NCBI RefSeq assembly: GCF_036320965.1
Contig: NC_092224.1
Span: 101,907,884 to 101,971,883, forward strand
DNA from: Panulirus ornatus
Lineage: Eukaryota > Arthropoda > Malacostraca > Decapoda > Palinuridae
Reading direction: 5' to 3'
Length of the DNA stretch: 64,000 nucleotides
Position 1 is the stretch's first letter; every line of letters begins with the position of its first letter. Positions 1 to 12,900 of the stretch are shown here, in pieces. The notes under the pieces are model-generated. The model was not told where the DNA came from and did not search any database. It saw nothing but the letters and a program-made list of their open reading frames with translations. A program made the translations under genes and the position numbers.

Positions 1-493
1 AGTAAGTAACGTAAGGGTAAGAGAGATGTGTGGAAATAAAAAGAGCGTGGTTGAGAGAGCAGAAGAGGGTGTTTTGAAATGGTTCGGGCACATTGAGAGA
101 ATGAGTGAGGAAAGATTGACCAAGAGAATATATGTGTCGGAGGTGGAGGGAACGAGGAGAAGAGGGAGACCAAATTGGAGGTGGAAAGATGGAGTGAAAA
201 AGATTTTGTGTGATCGTGGCCTGAACATGCAGGAGTGTGAAAGGAGGGCAAGGAATAGAGTGAATTGGAGCGATGTGGTATACCGGGGTTGACGTGCTGT
301 CAGTGGAGTGAATCAAGGCATGTGAAGCGACTGGGGTAAACCATGGAAAGCTGTGTAAGTATGCATATTTGCGTGTGTGGACGTATGTATATACATGTGT
401 ATGGGGGTGGGTTGGGCCATTTCTTTCGTCTGTTTCCTTGCGCTACCTCGCAAACGCGGGAGACAGCGACAAAGCAAAAAAAGAAAAAGAAAA

Positions 494-501
<8 letters not shown>
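1..501 (+). mobile_element. RTE-like LINE, 3' end (subfamily B, cut by window edge)
   Basis: The open frame from the window edge to the TGA at 290-292 encodes the C-terminal domain of the RTE-like ORF, with the KWFGH and [10 protein letters not shown] motifs. The 3' UTR (293-440) is followed by the terminal hairpin at 441-468 (CGCT, CTCGC/GCGGG stem, AGCG) and an A-rich tail to about 501. It matches the ends of the copies at 38767 and 55688. One private change reads CERRARN where other copies have GERRARN. Upstream domains lie outside the window, so completeness cannot be judged. Confidence 0.85.

Positions 502-590
<89 letters not shown>
502..590. repeat. (TA)n array
   Basis: Uninterrupted TA dinucleotides between the A-rich tail of the plus-strand LINE and the 3' UTR of a minus-strand LINE. 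Confidence 0.95.
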
Positions 591-591
<1 letters not shown>

Positions 592-1473
592 CCATATACA
601 TATATACATATGTACATAATTCATACTAGCTGCCATCATTCATTCCCGTCGTCACCCCGCCACACATGAAATGACAACCCTCTCCCCCCGTAAGCGCTCA
701 AGGTAGCGCTAGAAAAAGACAAAAAAGGCCCCATTCGTTCACACTCAGTCTCTAGCTGTCATGTATAATGCACTGAAACCACAGCTCCCTTTCCACATCG
801 AGGCCCCACAAAACTATCCATGGCTTACCCCACACGCTTCACATGCCCTGGTTCAATCCACTGACAGCACGTCGACCCCGGTATACCACATCTTTCCAAT
901 TCACTCTATTCCTTGCACGCCTTTCACCCTCCTGCATTTTTAAGCCCAGATTGCTCAAAACCTTTTTCAGTCCATCTTTCCACCTCCAATTTGGTGTCCA
1001 ACTTCTCCTCGTTCCCTCCGCCTCTGACACATATATCCTCTTTGTCAATCTTTCCTCGCTCATTCTCTCCATGTGACTAAACCATTTCAATACACCCTCT
1101 TCTGTTCTCTCAACCACACTCTTTTAATCACCACATATCTCTCTTACCCTTTCATTACTTATCCGATCAAACCACCTGACACCACATAGTGTCCTGAAAC
1201 ATCTCATTTCTAACACATCACCCTCCTCCGCACAACCCACGCCTCGCAACTATACAGCATTGTTGGAACCACTATTCCCTCAAACATACCCATTTTCCTC
1301 TCCGAGATAATGTTCTTACCTTCCACATATTTTTCAACGCTCCCAGAACCTTCACCCCTCCCTTACCCCGTGAGTCACTTCCGCTTCCATGGTTCCATCC
1401 GCTGCTGAATTCACTCCCAGATATCTAAAACACTTCACTTCCTCCAGTATTTCTCCATTCAAACTTACTTCCC

Positions 1474-1478
<5 letters not shown>
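591..1478 (-). mobile_element. RTE-like LINE fragment (subfamily A), 5'-truncated
   Basis: Reads on the minus strand. It holds the long subfamily A 3' UTR (about 591-838) and the C-terminal coding part. The piece at 839-1117 contains [19 protein letters not shown] and NWRWKDG and continues past the usual stop, because TGA is CGA here, to end ...GLNQGM. Coding similarity runs on, with frame breaks, to the SLNGE region at 1478, where the copy stops abruptly at a (TA)n array. The 3' hairpin is missing, so the 3' end is also incomplete. It is a dead copy. Confidence 0.8.

Positions 1479-1549
<71 letters not shown>
1478..1549. repeat. (TA)n array
   Basis: TA dinucleotides that join the truncated 5' end of the subfamily A copy to the T-run (minus-strand tail) of a very short LINE scrap. 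Confidence 0.95.
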
Positions 1550-1566
<17 letters not shown>

Positions 1567-1604
1567 TTTTTATACTTTGTCGCTGTCTCCCGCGTTTGCG
1601 AGGT
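1550..1604 (-). mobile_element. RTE-like LINE, terminal 3' scrap (~33 bp plus tail)
   Basis: Minus-strand sequence consisting only of an A-tail (T-run 1550-1571) and the last part of the LINE end, from ACCTCGC through the hairpin to GCGACAAAGTAT. The rest of the element is absent. It is either an extreme 5' truncation or a remnant left by rearrangement. Confidence 0.8.
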
Positions 1605-1710
1605 ATATATATATATGATATTTGTAATTGCTACTTTTGTGTATGGGTAAGTTTTATGTTCATGTAGTCGCATTATCCATTTACCATGTCTTTACTCACT
1701 TTTGCGTATA
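1605..1710. other. Short unique stretch
   Basis: No gene or repeat recognised apart from a few TA units at the left edge. Confidence 0.5.
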
Positions 1711-1885
1711 AACACACACGCACACACACACACACACATCACAGCTTAAGCCATGAAAACATTTATCGACTAGCCCGAAGGAGACACTGAACACTTGGGG
1801 TGGGTGTGGGCCGAGTTCCGTGTACAGGACTCGAATCTTAGCGAACCCGAGTCAAGGTCAGTGAAGCTAACCACAACAACAAAGA
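1711..1885 (-). mobile_element. Candidate tRNA-derived SINE remnant with (TG)n tail
   Basis: On the minus strand an A-box-like TGGTTAGCTTCAC (plus 1861-1873) lies about 36 nt upstream of a B-box-like GATTCGAGTCC (plus 1827-1837). This is the spacing of a tRNA-type internal RNA polymerase III promoter. The sequence continues about 90 bp and ends in a (TG)n run (plus 1711-1738, with one interruption). Head, body and simple-repeat tail fit a tRNA-derived SINE. No second copy was found in the window to confirm the boundaries, and no intact tRNA cloverleaf was established. Confidence 0.4.
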
Positions 1886-1889
1886 GGCT

Positions 1890-1892
<3 letters not shown>

Positions 1893-1939
<47 letters not shown>
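1893..1939. repeat. (GT)n microsatellite
   Basis: About 23 perfect GT units next to the SINE-like head. Confidence 0.95.
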
Positions 1940-1940
<1 letters not shown>

Positions 1941-3480
1941 CCGTAGCTCTATCTTCTCCTAGATTTGCGTTATTTTGATTGAATCATTCTTTACTGTGCA
2001 TATTTTCAGGTAGGATATTGACTGTGGCTGAATGAGTTCTAGTCATTGATAATGATTGTATTTAAAAACAAATATTCTCGCATTATTCAAAAACACTTGT
2101 TATTGAATTTCTTCAATGATTAAACGTCGATATGAAATTCTGATTATTTTCCCATTTCTCTGATCTTTTCACTCACTTTCTGACAATTGGTGGACACGTC
2201 TTAAAAGCCTATGAAGGGATTCCTTTTGGAATGTCCTGGTCAGGAGTCACTACCCTTACATGAGTCTATCCAAAACTCAAAACTTGGGTTATGACTTGGG
2301 ATGATCCAACGAATTTTTTTTATGATTTACTTTCAAGAACTCCAGTCCGAACCGAGTCATGGAAAAGTTCAGCTTGGGATCTTGTGTCTTTCTCTTTCTT
2401 GCCAACATAACTCGTCCTACAGCTGTCATACGCCAATTGTATGTATCAGAGAGCAAGCAGGAACACCGTGGAAACTGAATCTCTAGTTTAAAGTGGACTT
2501 TCACATGTGTTCATACTTAAACATCACTTTTTGTCTTGACCTTATATTGTATATCAAAGGTGCGATGGCCATTACATACGATGTGTAAGTAAAGCACTGC
2601 TCTCGATGTTGTGGTTAGCTGAAGTTTTGGTTGAACTAAATGATCATAAATGGCTTTTCCAGTATATGCATCCATGAAATTCAGTTTAACCAATCATGAT
2701 ACAGAACTTATCAGAGACACACTAATACCCGGCTGAAACTAAAGTGTCATAAGTTGTGTTCGTTAAATTCCGTAAAAAAAGTTATGTTCAAAATTATAAC
2801 TTGTATGAGAACACAAGTACAGTATATATGAAAGCGCATAAGAATAAACTTATGCAAATACAAAGGAATGAAAAACAATTAAAACATCAAGTTATCAGAA
2901 ACTCACAGAGTGAAAGTTACATGGAATACAAATAATTCAAAGAGGTTAACTTGCAATTTATGAATGTATCTGAGGAGGGACAAATGATATAAGTTGTGGA
3001 CTTAAAGTCAATTAGTTTTAGTTATTACGTTTTTTTAATCATTACGCATTTTCATGAATAAGCTTTGAATAAAATTGTGTTTACTATAATACATATAAGC
3101 TTAAATAAGATATGATGGATTTGTTGATTAAACTTGCTAGATTTCTCTTCGATATCTATCCCTCGAGTCAGTCAGTGCCAGACGTAAAAGAACTGTTCCC
3201 CCACCAGCTGCAGGACCGTCCATCGCTGGCGTCGGTAGTTTTACTGACGCTGGTGTGTGTTAACTCTGGCTGAGTATCATCTCTAGTGTGATAAGCTATC
3301 AACTGAGGACCATATCAATTTCCGTACATATACATTCTCTGAGGCCACTCCTAATGATGGGAAGGAGAACCATTCCATGGCTTTAACGGGTCATTAAGAC
3401 CTCCTCGCTCCGTAGCAAAAAATCCAATGGAAACTGCCTCCGTTTATGATAGCGAGACAGCTGGCAGGAAGGACGGCTGA
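1940..3480. other. No gene recognised
   Basis: AT-rich sequence with only short, unconvincing open frames (for example 60-70 codons around 2289-2504) and no recognisable protein or repeat similarity. Confidence 0.5.
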
Positions 3481-3487
3481 AGCTACG

Positions 3488-3715
3488 TATAAAACGGAGC
3501 GACCATTGAGAGAGCGTCCGCTCAGTAACTGCCACACAGGCTGCTGCAGCAACAATTTGCATTGCTAATACTGCACGATGGCTGCGTTGTTCATAATGAA
3601 TTTTGCCTCATTGCACAAGCAGGGATGTTTGTGTATTCATTATGAATGTTCTTTTGTAATGAGGAAGGCGGGCTCAATCCAGTGCAGATCTGAACGACGA
3701 ATGAGACGTAAATAA
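3488..3715 (+). promoter_or_regulatory. Candidate core promoter and first exon
   Basis: TATAAAA (3488-3494) is followed by a TCAGT arthropod-type initiator (3522-3526) in a locally GC-richer segment. An ATG in good context at 3578 opens a 45-codon frame (MAALFIMNF...) that ends at TAA near 3713, overlapping an AATAAA. The TATA-to-initiator distance is about 36 bp, slightly long. The short frame matches nothing I know, so this may be chance or the first exon of a gene whose other exons are not visible. Confidence 0.22.
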
Positions 3716-3941
3716 AGATGCAGCTTATGTTAATGTATTCACGAGAAAATATGTGTTTGTGGCCGAAGTAAATGTAAGAGAAAATGAGGACGAAGGATGA
3801 CTCTGTAAGTTGTCATTACAGACCATATAGGAAAGGATGTATGAAGATGCTTGTGGTAGAATGTCTAGAGAAAGATGAATGTGGGATGATATCTAGAAAC
3901 ACACACGTTGCAGTTTTCATGAGGTATAAGGCAGTTAGGCT

Positions 3942-4560
3942 ATTGTGATAAGTAAAGGTGCAGCAAATCTGGCTAAGGGCTCCTCCCGTTACATGCTGGT
4001 CCCTAAAGCCAGACACAAATACTCAGCCACAATTGCTCAAGGGATTCGGATCAAATTGTTATGGATTCCCTCTCATATAGGCCTCCGTGACCATGACAAA
4101 GCTGATGCTTTAGCCAAGCTGGCGCTAAGTAAAGGTGATGTTGAAAACAACGTTGGGTTGTCTGTTAGAACCCTCAAAACTGCAATTAGAACAGAACTAA
4201 TTGACCTCTTTGAATCACGAAGGTGAGTTTAGATAAACGTAAGTAGAAACATATCCCATCACAGTGATATTAATCATGTGAATTGTAAAGTTCGTGGTTA
4301 AAGATCTCGACACAAACTAGAGCACTATGTCTTAAAACATGAAAATATAGAGCCCTTCAGGAATAGATCTAAACAGACTACAACACCTAATATATATTAA
4401 GTTTGTATCCACATGTGAAACTATATAATGTATGCACTGAAATATAAACTGTAACATCTTATGTAATGTGAACCCACTGGTGTCTGACTAAGACCCTTCG
4501 TGACCTCTGTAATCCTTTTGCGCTACTGCTCACAGGATGAGCATGGGGTGCACAATAAAT
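3942..4560 (+). pseudogene. RNase H-bearing LINE fragment, 3' end
   Basis: The frame at 3945-4226 has LLWIPSHIGL followed by HDKADALAKLAL, the C-terminal signature of retrotransposon RNase H (WIPSH, then an (E/D)KAD motif). After a stop and frame breaks, the sequence still encodes a HYVL...IEPFRNRS segment near 4320-4370. That segment resembles the conserved C-terminal Cys/His region that follows RNase H in I/R1-group LINEs. The fragment ends near a CACAATAAA at about 4550. The RT and endonuclease are absent. The clade is inferred from the presence of RNase H, which RTE and CR1 elements lack. Confidence 0.65.

Positions 4561-6269
<1,709 letters not shown>

Positions 6270-6360
<91 letters not shown>
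6270..6360. repeat. (TA)n array
   Basis: TA dinucleotides between the 3' UTR scrap and the 5' end of a non-autonomous element. Confidence 0.95.
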
Positions 6361-6362
<2 letters not shown>

Positions 6363-6584
6363 ATGGGGATAGGGGAGAAAGAATACTTCCCACGTATTCC
6401 CTGCATGTCGTAGAAGGCGACTAAAAGGGAAGGGAGCGGGGGGCTGGAAATCCTCCCCTCTCGTTTTTTTTTAATTTTCCAAAAGAAGGAACAGAGAAGG
6501 GGGCCAGGTGAGGATATTCCCTCAAAGGCCCAGTCCTCTGTTCTTAACGCTACCTCGCTATCGCGGGAAATGGCGAATAGTATA

Positions 6585-6590
<6 letters not shown>
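6361..6590 (+). mobile_element. Non-autonomous RTE derivative (~230 bp), complete
   Basis: Begins with the LINE 5' leader (GGGGATAGGGG..., the GAATAC...GTATTC hairpin, GTCG...CGAC). It continues through a T-run and a diverged version of the first ~75 bp of the LINE ORF in which the start codon is lost. It ends in the LINE-type 3' hairpin variant (CGCTACCTCGC...GCGGGAAATGGCG) followed by AATAGTAT and (TA)n. It has no ORF and must depend on the LINE protein. Related copies are at 40447, 40728, 42494 and 59072. Confidence 0.8.

Positions 6591-6648
<58 letters not shown>
6591..6648. repeat. (TA)n array
   Basis: TA dinucleotide tail of the non-autonomous element, directly followed by a LINE 5' leader. 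Confidence 0.95.
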
Positions 6649-6652
<4 letters not shown>

Positions 6653-6930
6653 AAGGGGAGAAAGAATACTTCCCACGCATTCCTCACTTGTCGTAGAAGG
6701 CGACTAAAGGGGACGGGAGCGGGGGACCAGAACCCCTCCCCTCCTTGTATTTTAACTTTCAAAAAGGGAAACAGAAGAAGGAGTCACGCGAGGAGGGCTC
6801 ATCCTCCTCGAAGGCTCAGATTGGGGTGTCTAAATGTGTGTGGATGTAACCAAGATGAGAAAAAAGGAGAGATAGGTAGTATGTTTGAGGAAAGGAGCCT
6901 GGATATTCTGGCTCTGAGTGAAACGAATGT
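6649..6930 (+). mobile_element. RTE-like LINE, isolated 5' end
   Basis: Carries the LINE 5' leader and the first ~55 codons of the endonuclease domain ([13 protein letters not shown]..., ALSET). The initiation codon is destroyed: the ATGGG of intact copies reads AAGGG with one base missing. Similarity stops within the codons after ALSET near 6930, where a CAG-rich tract begins. A 5'-only piece is unusual for a LINE, which normally loses its 5' end. This implies later deletion or interruption. Confidence 0.8.
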
Positions 6931-7165
6931 GAAACAGAAACGGATGTAGCAGCAGCAATGGCAGAAACAGCGTTAATCTAGCAGCATATGAAAAGCAGAA
7001 ACAGTGCTACCAGTGACAGAAGCAGTGTTGTTCCAGCAACAGATGTGAAACAGAAACAGCAGATGTGCTCTAGTATCTGACAGAAGGCAGCAGCAGCAGC
7101 AGCAGAGATGCTCCAGCAACAGAGGAGAGGCAGCAGCATCAGCAGTAGCAACATTAGCGGTGCTC
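6931..7165 (+). repeat. CAG/ACAG-rich imperfect repeat tract
   Basis: Irregular repeats of GCAGCAG, GAAACAG and CCAGCAACAG, with stops in the frames read. It abuts the truncated LINE 5' end. Confidence 0.7.
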
Positions 7166-7982
7166 CGCTTGCCTCATATTCACTATCAGGATATTGACAA
7201 AATATGTGAAGTACATCATGGTACTAAGTTATATGAAACTTAGATAATTCTGAATGAAAGTATGAAAAAAAAATTATTTGAGTATGGGTGAGTAGGTGCA
7301 CAATCTTTCTGATTTGATCACAAAAGGACGAGAATGATGTATCGGCAAGACATTTCCAGCTTTAGCTGGCAGATCTTTTCAAGCTAGTACTACCAAGTGT
7401 ACTTCACCTAAGGCAAGTCAGCGGTCAGATACTGTAATGATTAATAAGAGGGTAGATGATTACATAACAAGATATTTAGGGCTAAAGGAAACCTCAAGGT
7501 TGAGGTTACACTGAGAAACCTTAGCACCGAAAAGAATTGTGCCTCAGAATAGCCGGAGAGCGTGATACGTAAGGGCATTGCAGAGCTAAGGAAACACACG
7601 TGAAAACACGTGTACTTTCTCCACAGTGTTAAGAGCCTGTAGTGTTCTGATTATGTCTTATGTTTCAATTATGCTCATCAAAACCCCCAAGTTGCACCTC
7701 AACAATGACTGACTACAGTGTTCAGTGGGAATGCACTTCAATTTTTTTTTCCTCGTGCATTTCATCATCCTCTGCAACTCTTTCCTATGAATGCTTTAGC
7801 TTATCTAATTGCTCTTCAATTGAGAATTTGCCCTCTGAGGAATCTATGGTAATTTTTTGGATTATTCCCCGCCTTGTCCACATCATACTTTTCAAAGTTT
7901 TTGTTCTTCCATTCTCATTCTGCTGTACTCCTTTCTTTGCTCATTTATACGTTTTGAATCCTGACTGGCTGGAGTACTACCT
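7166..7982. other. No gene recognised
   Basis: The open frame at 7660-8043 ends in translated (GT)n and has no recognisable domain. No other signal is seen. Confidence 0.5.
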
Positions 7983-7995
7983 GCATGTATGTATG

Positions 7996-8037
<42 letters not shown>
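7983..8037. repeat. (GT)n microsatellite
   Basis: GT units with a short TATG-type lead-in. Confidence 0.9.
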
Positions 8038-8039
<2 letters not shown>

Positions 8040-8928
8040 GTAAAACAGCAACAGAGTCGAAGATGAATAGTTTTGGAACAAACGTGGACTTAATGAAATT
8101 GAGAGCTAGGGTAGGCCAGTGACTCTCTAATTTGCAGTATAATGCTTATCTACACAGAATAATGAAACAAAATATAACTGATTTGTTATATGGAATTAGT
8201 TTCTTGCAGTTTTAGCTAAAGGAAAGGCCTGCTAATTAGCTTATTATATTTTTTTGCATTATGAGTGAAAACATTTTCAGTGTAAATAACGTGTGTGCAT
8301 GATCAGTATACAGACGATGTAGACAGAGCACAAGAAAGACTCAGTCATGAGAGAACACCCAAGAATAGGAACGTCTTTAAGATAAAGGAATAGTCTGGTC
8401 ATGCATATATAGACAAGAAAACATAAGTGGAAAAGAATTATTTTGTCATTGTACTCCAGAGTATGACTATGTAAAACAACAAACGAAGCTTTTCATTATA
8501 CATAAGACATACAGGATCATAGCTACGTACATAGCAGGAAATGAGTTATATAAGTGAACAAGAGGCTAAGGGTATACGATAGGCACAAGAGATAGGTGTC
8601 AGTGAGGCAGCTGTGGATAGAAATATAAAGCAGAAATAGAAATTTTTCTCGTCACTTCACATCCATGACTAATATCATTTAACCTCCTTAGTTACATGAT
8701 AAGTGTACAGATCTTCCTCTTCGAAAATTGCGTTAGTTTCTCGTACTACATTGATGAATGACTTTGTATGTCTTCCACTATCACAAACAGCCTCGTTAGG
8801 ATCCATTGATATACTGCTGCTTCAATTCAGTTATATTCAGCTGTATCAACAACAGGTTCTGGCATAGCTCCACCAATTTTCTTCTTGAAACTAGAAATGA
8901 GCGGAAGGGAGGGAGTTCCTCTTCAGGC
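8038..8928. other. No gene recognised
   Basis: AT-rich sequence without convincing coding, RNA or repeat features. Confidence 0.5.
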
Positions 8929-9424
8929 ATATATAAGATAATCAGAGCCGGTATATGATATGAGAACGAGGAGTGTCAGGAGGCTTACACCTGGGGAGGA
9001 TGACCTCCGCTCATCACGATAAGAGCTATGGATCCTCCCAGCAGGTCGGGGAGGCTCACATCTTCGAGAGCTGATACGTTAGAAAAGTGTGCACCTGAGT
9101 TAACCAGCACCCTATCATGCCACTATGGAGGACAACATGGGTTTGTCTTTAGACAGAGGTCAGCAGGGCAGGGCACGGCTCGTGGGTCTGGGCGACGCTC
9201 GCAAGAATATCGGACAGCCTCACACTGTGTGGCGCTTGACTCTACATCGAGTCGCCCCCAACCTGGCCTGTGTCCTGCCCTGAGAGTGGACGGGACTGAT
9301 ATGCCTGTGATCAACTTTGGGCTGAGGCTGGGAGTACGTCCGTCATCCGTCGGAGCACGTCAACAACCCCTGACCTTCCCCGCCCTGGACATAAAAATCC
9401 CCAAGCAGTAGTGAGGTCAATAAA
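8929..9424 (+). CDS. Candidate small intronless gene, unknown protein (127 aa at 9028-9411)
   Basis: A CATATATAAG TATA-box-like sequence (8929-8937) lies about 100 bp upstream of the ATG at 9028. The frame runs 127 codons to the TAG at 9409-9411, and AATAAA (9419-9424) follows at once. The segment is clearly more GC-rich than its surroundings. The predicted protein is rich in Ser, Arg and Pro, with no signal peptide, membrane segment or family motif that I recognise. TATA box, single ORF and polyadenylation signal in order could mark a short gene or a processed pseudogene. A chance ORF in a GC-rich patch is equally possible. Confidence 0.25.
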
Positions 9425-9639
9425 TCAACTGCGCTGTTGGTCTCCCAGGTGTCTTTTGCTTTTTTGTGCTTTCCGAGAAATGTTTTCTTTTCATTTCATA
9501 CCCACGCTGCAGTTTCTCTTTACAGGTTAGGAACTTTAACTCTTTTTCATATACTTCTTCGCCATTTCCCGTTTTAGTTAAGGAAAACTAAGAACAGGCT
9601 AAAAAAAAGCTTCATTCACTCATTATCATTATGTAGCTG

Positions 9640-9945
9640 TCATATGCAATGTATTGAAACCAATAGCCCCTCCAAATGCCCTGGTCAGTCCATTAACAGC
9701 ACTTCGGCCCCTGTATATCACATCGCTCCAGTTCACTCTATCCCGTGCACGTCTTTCACCCTTCTGCATGTTCAGGCCCCGCCCCCTCGAATGTTTTTCA
9801 CTCCATCCTTCCAACTCCAGTTTGCTCTCTTCCTTCTTCCTTTCCCCTTCAATTCAGACACATATAGTCTTTTTGTCAACCTCTCCACACTCATTCTCTC
9901 CATATGTCCACACCATTTCAGCACACTCTTTTCAGCTCAGCACAT
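9640..9945 (-). mobile_element. Old RTE-like LINE fragment (3' end)
   Basis: Diverged minus-strand match to the ORF C-terminus and start of the 3' UTR. The NMQ.GERRAR(N/D)RVNW and DV.YRGR segments are recognisable, with many substitutions and frame breaks. It is older than the copies in the TA-rich clusters. Confidence 0.7.
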
Positions 9946-12900
9946 AAAGAACATGAAAATTAGATGTAAAGATGTAAAGATCTTGAATTTATCGTTGAAG
10001 GCTCTTGTCAGAGACAAGTCTTCATCAAGGCCTGGAATCGATAGCATGAGGAAGGGTTAAAGAGACAGAGAAGGAGAGACAGAGGAAGTAAGACAACATA
10101 ACAATTCTGAGGGAAGTTATAAAGGTGTTGACTGTAGCTGTTAGGAATGACATGAGAACGTAAAGCTTAGCGATGAAAGGAATTAGGTATCACAACTGCC
10201 CAGCTGGAGTCCCCAACGGCCACACAGTAATCAAGGAAAGCGATAGCTTGCTGAATGTTCGATGTGGCTAATAATGTGTGTGTTAGGTATTATCAATGGA
10301 AATGGCACACGTGTTGCCACTTTTGAGAGCAAAAACCAAATGGATAAAAAGAAAATTGCGAAATAGGGCAAGGAGTTTGTTTTGACGTCAAACTGGAAGA
10401 GCTGATAATAAAGATTGTTTGGATTCTGTTCTCGGGGCGGCGTATGTAGAACTGAAACTTCACCGAATGTTCGAGTAGCACTCCATACATGGATGGCTCA
10501 AACTTTGTAACTGGAGCCACTCCTTAGAAGAAAGAATTCCAGCATCTGAACAGGATTCTGAGATTGTTAGAAGCATACTTAGCCGTTTGTGTAATGCTAG
10601 ATCTCCAATATCGGTCAGATATCACTGTGCTTCCAAGTATGTTGTGTTATTTGCTGGATTATAGAGCCATCAGTGAAAGTCGTGAAGGGTTTTAGAACAA
10701 GAAATTGGATAAAAATGGGTTTAAGATCCGATTGCCTTTACTGAAGTGTTTGTCCCAGTGTAAAATCCAATCCAAGTTTGAGTCTATAAAAGCATTTGTA
10801 ATGAGACGATATCTAGATTAAGCAAAAGGGTTGAGAAAAGCGGTGAAATGCAACCTTAATCTTAAGTAATGAATGAATTTTGGTAATTGTTGAAGAAAGG
10901 AATTCGTTAGTAATGAGAATTAAGATCATTGTTGAGAGGACTAGCACTGACATAAGCCGCTGTTGATACGGGGAAGTGCGAGGCTACTCCACCAACGATT
11001 ACGGAGAGACTTCGTGCAAAGATAACATTAGATTTGAAAGGAAGGAGTGAGGGAGGCAAACCAAAGGATGAAGCTGGAGGTTCTGACCTGCGCGTCACTT
11101 CTTGTAAATCCGTTTCCATACATGACGGGTTACAATACAAGTAAAGGCTTTCGTAAAGTTTCTCAGAGACAAAAGCCAGACAAGAGTAAGTTAGGAAATT
11201 ATATCACAGGTGCACGTAGTGTTTCTGAAGCTCTACTGTTGATCAGAGAGAAGTTTGTGAAATTCTATGTGCTTAAATTACGGGAAACTGAAGAGATATC
11301 TGAAGACTTTGGAAGTGTTTAAGTGAAACCAGTGTAACAATAGCCGGAAGGGTAAGAACGATCACATTTGCGGAAGGTTGTACTAGTGTTTGCTCCCAAG
11401 AAAATATAAAATTTGGATTCTGGGGCAAAGAGGAAACAGCCAATCAAGAAATGAGAGTAACTTCAGAAGCACATTCCTGTAAATCACAAGGGAAGGCGCC
11501 ATTTGGTCCATAAGCCTTGCTCCCGTTAAAAGAGTAACTCCTTTTTAGATTCGACGAAAAGAGATTATTGGGAAAAGCAGAGGACAGTAAGAGGTTGGTG
11601 CGTGTTGATATGAGAGATAGCTATGCAGACACGATATCGAAATGGAATGTACTTTGGGACAGAGACTCAGAAGGACCCATAAGTGGATAAGGAGTTGTCA
11701 TAGTTCCTTTTCGTATAGGAGCGCCTCGCGTCACGCATAAGATCTGTGATTTTATGAACCAATGACCGCTAAACCAGAGTCAGAGGAAGTGGAGCTCATT
11801 CACTTCCTATATGACATGTCATTTGCCCGAACAGCCTTAGGACAAAAATGGCGAAATGACGTAATTGTAAAAGAAATAGTATTCAAGGAAAAGATGATAT
11901 ACATTTCCCTCTCCTCAAGAATAACCTCTCTTAAACACTCAACAAAGACAGCAAAAATCACCCGAGAAGAAACAGAAATCAACTCAAAGAAAACAAAATG
12001 AATAAACAGACCAATAAAATCATGAGTCTGTTCAGTCATCACCATTAAACTTCTAATTTTTGTGTCTAAAAGGGGCAGCGAAAAGAAGAGGTCGGCGTGT
12101 AATGATACATTTACAAGGGTGTTGTCAGAAGAACCAAACATGAGTGGTAGTGTTAGACGTAAAGAACAGATCCGAAATGTTAGGAGAATGATTATGAAGG
12201 CCAAGAGTAGGTATTCGTTTATCATTAACTTTTATAGTAACCGACATGGCACGAGCATTAGCTTACCCTCATCACTTCCATCTCGAATGCAAGGTAAGAA
12301 AATGAGTATGAAAGAAAGCAGGAAAATTATGGAATATGGTCTCTAAAATGTTTGTAAATTCGACTTCTCAGATGGAGAGGTAACAGGATAAAGGAGAGAC
12401 TAATTACGGTAGATATTTCCATAATTTTGAGTTGCGAGGAAAGAGATTATAATGGTCATTCCTTGTATGATTGATATCCACACAGACACTAAGGGAAGCA
12501 GCTGCCAGACGCAGACGTAGGTACAGGTCGATCCTTGACGCATGCAGACAGCTCATGAGAGCCAAGGCCGAAATCGTACCTGTAGAACGGATAGAGAAAA
12601 GCAAATTCACAGCAAATGGAAAGGATGGTTGAGGAGAGGTGATAGCAGGAGAGTTTATAAGGAGCAAGGCATTTAACCTCACTTTGGCTGTATGGGCAAT
12701 GCACTACTACTTACTGAGGCAACTAACTTTTGCAACATCGAGCTTTTAGCAATCAGATTTTGTATTGCTCATTATGTGAGGTTGTCAAGATATAGTGGAG
12801 GTTAATGTATCAACCATTTCTATGCTGTTGCAGAACTGAATTGCGGTATTACGAAATTATAGGTAGGACGCATATAAGATTTAGAATAAGACAGATATGA

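Noticed and set aside
300..639. Long open frames of alternating Ile-Tyr on both strands, here and at every other TA array (for example 5819-6124, 40114-41875, 59495-59949)
   Set aside because: They are translations of (TA)n microsatellites with flanking A/T-runs and LINE tails, not genes.
11800..12225. 141-codon minus-strand frame with hydrophobic patches
   Set aside because: Overlaps plus-strand frames of similar length, no recognisable family, and no promoter or splice context; not enough to call a gene.
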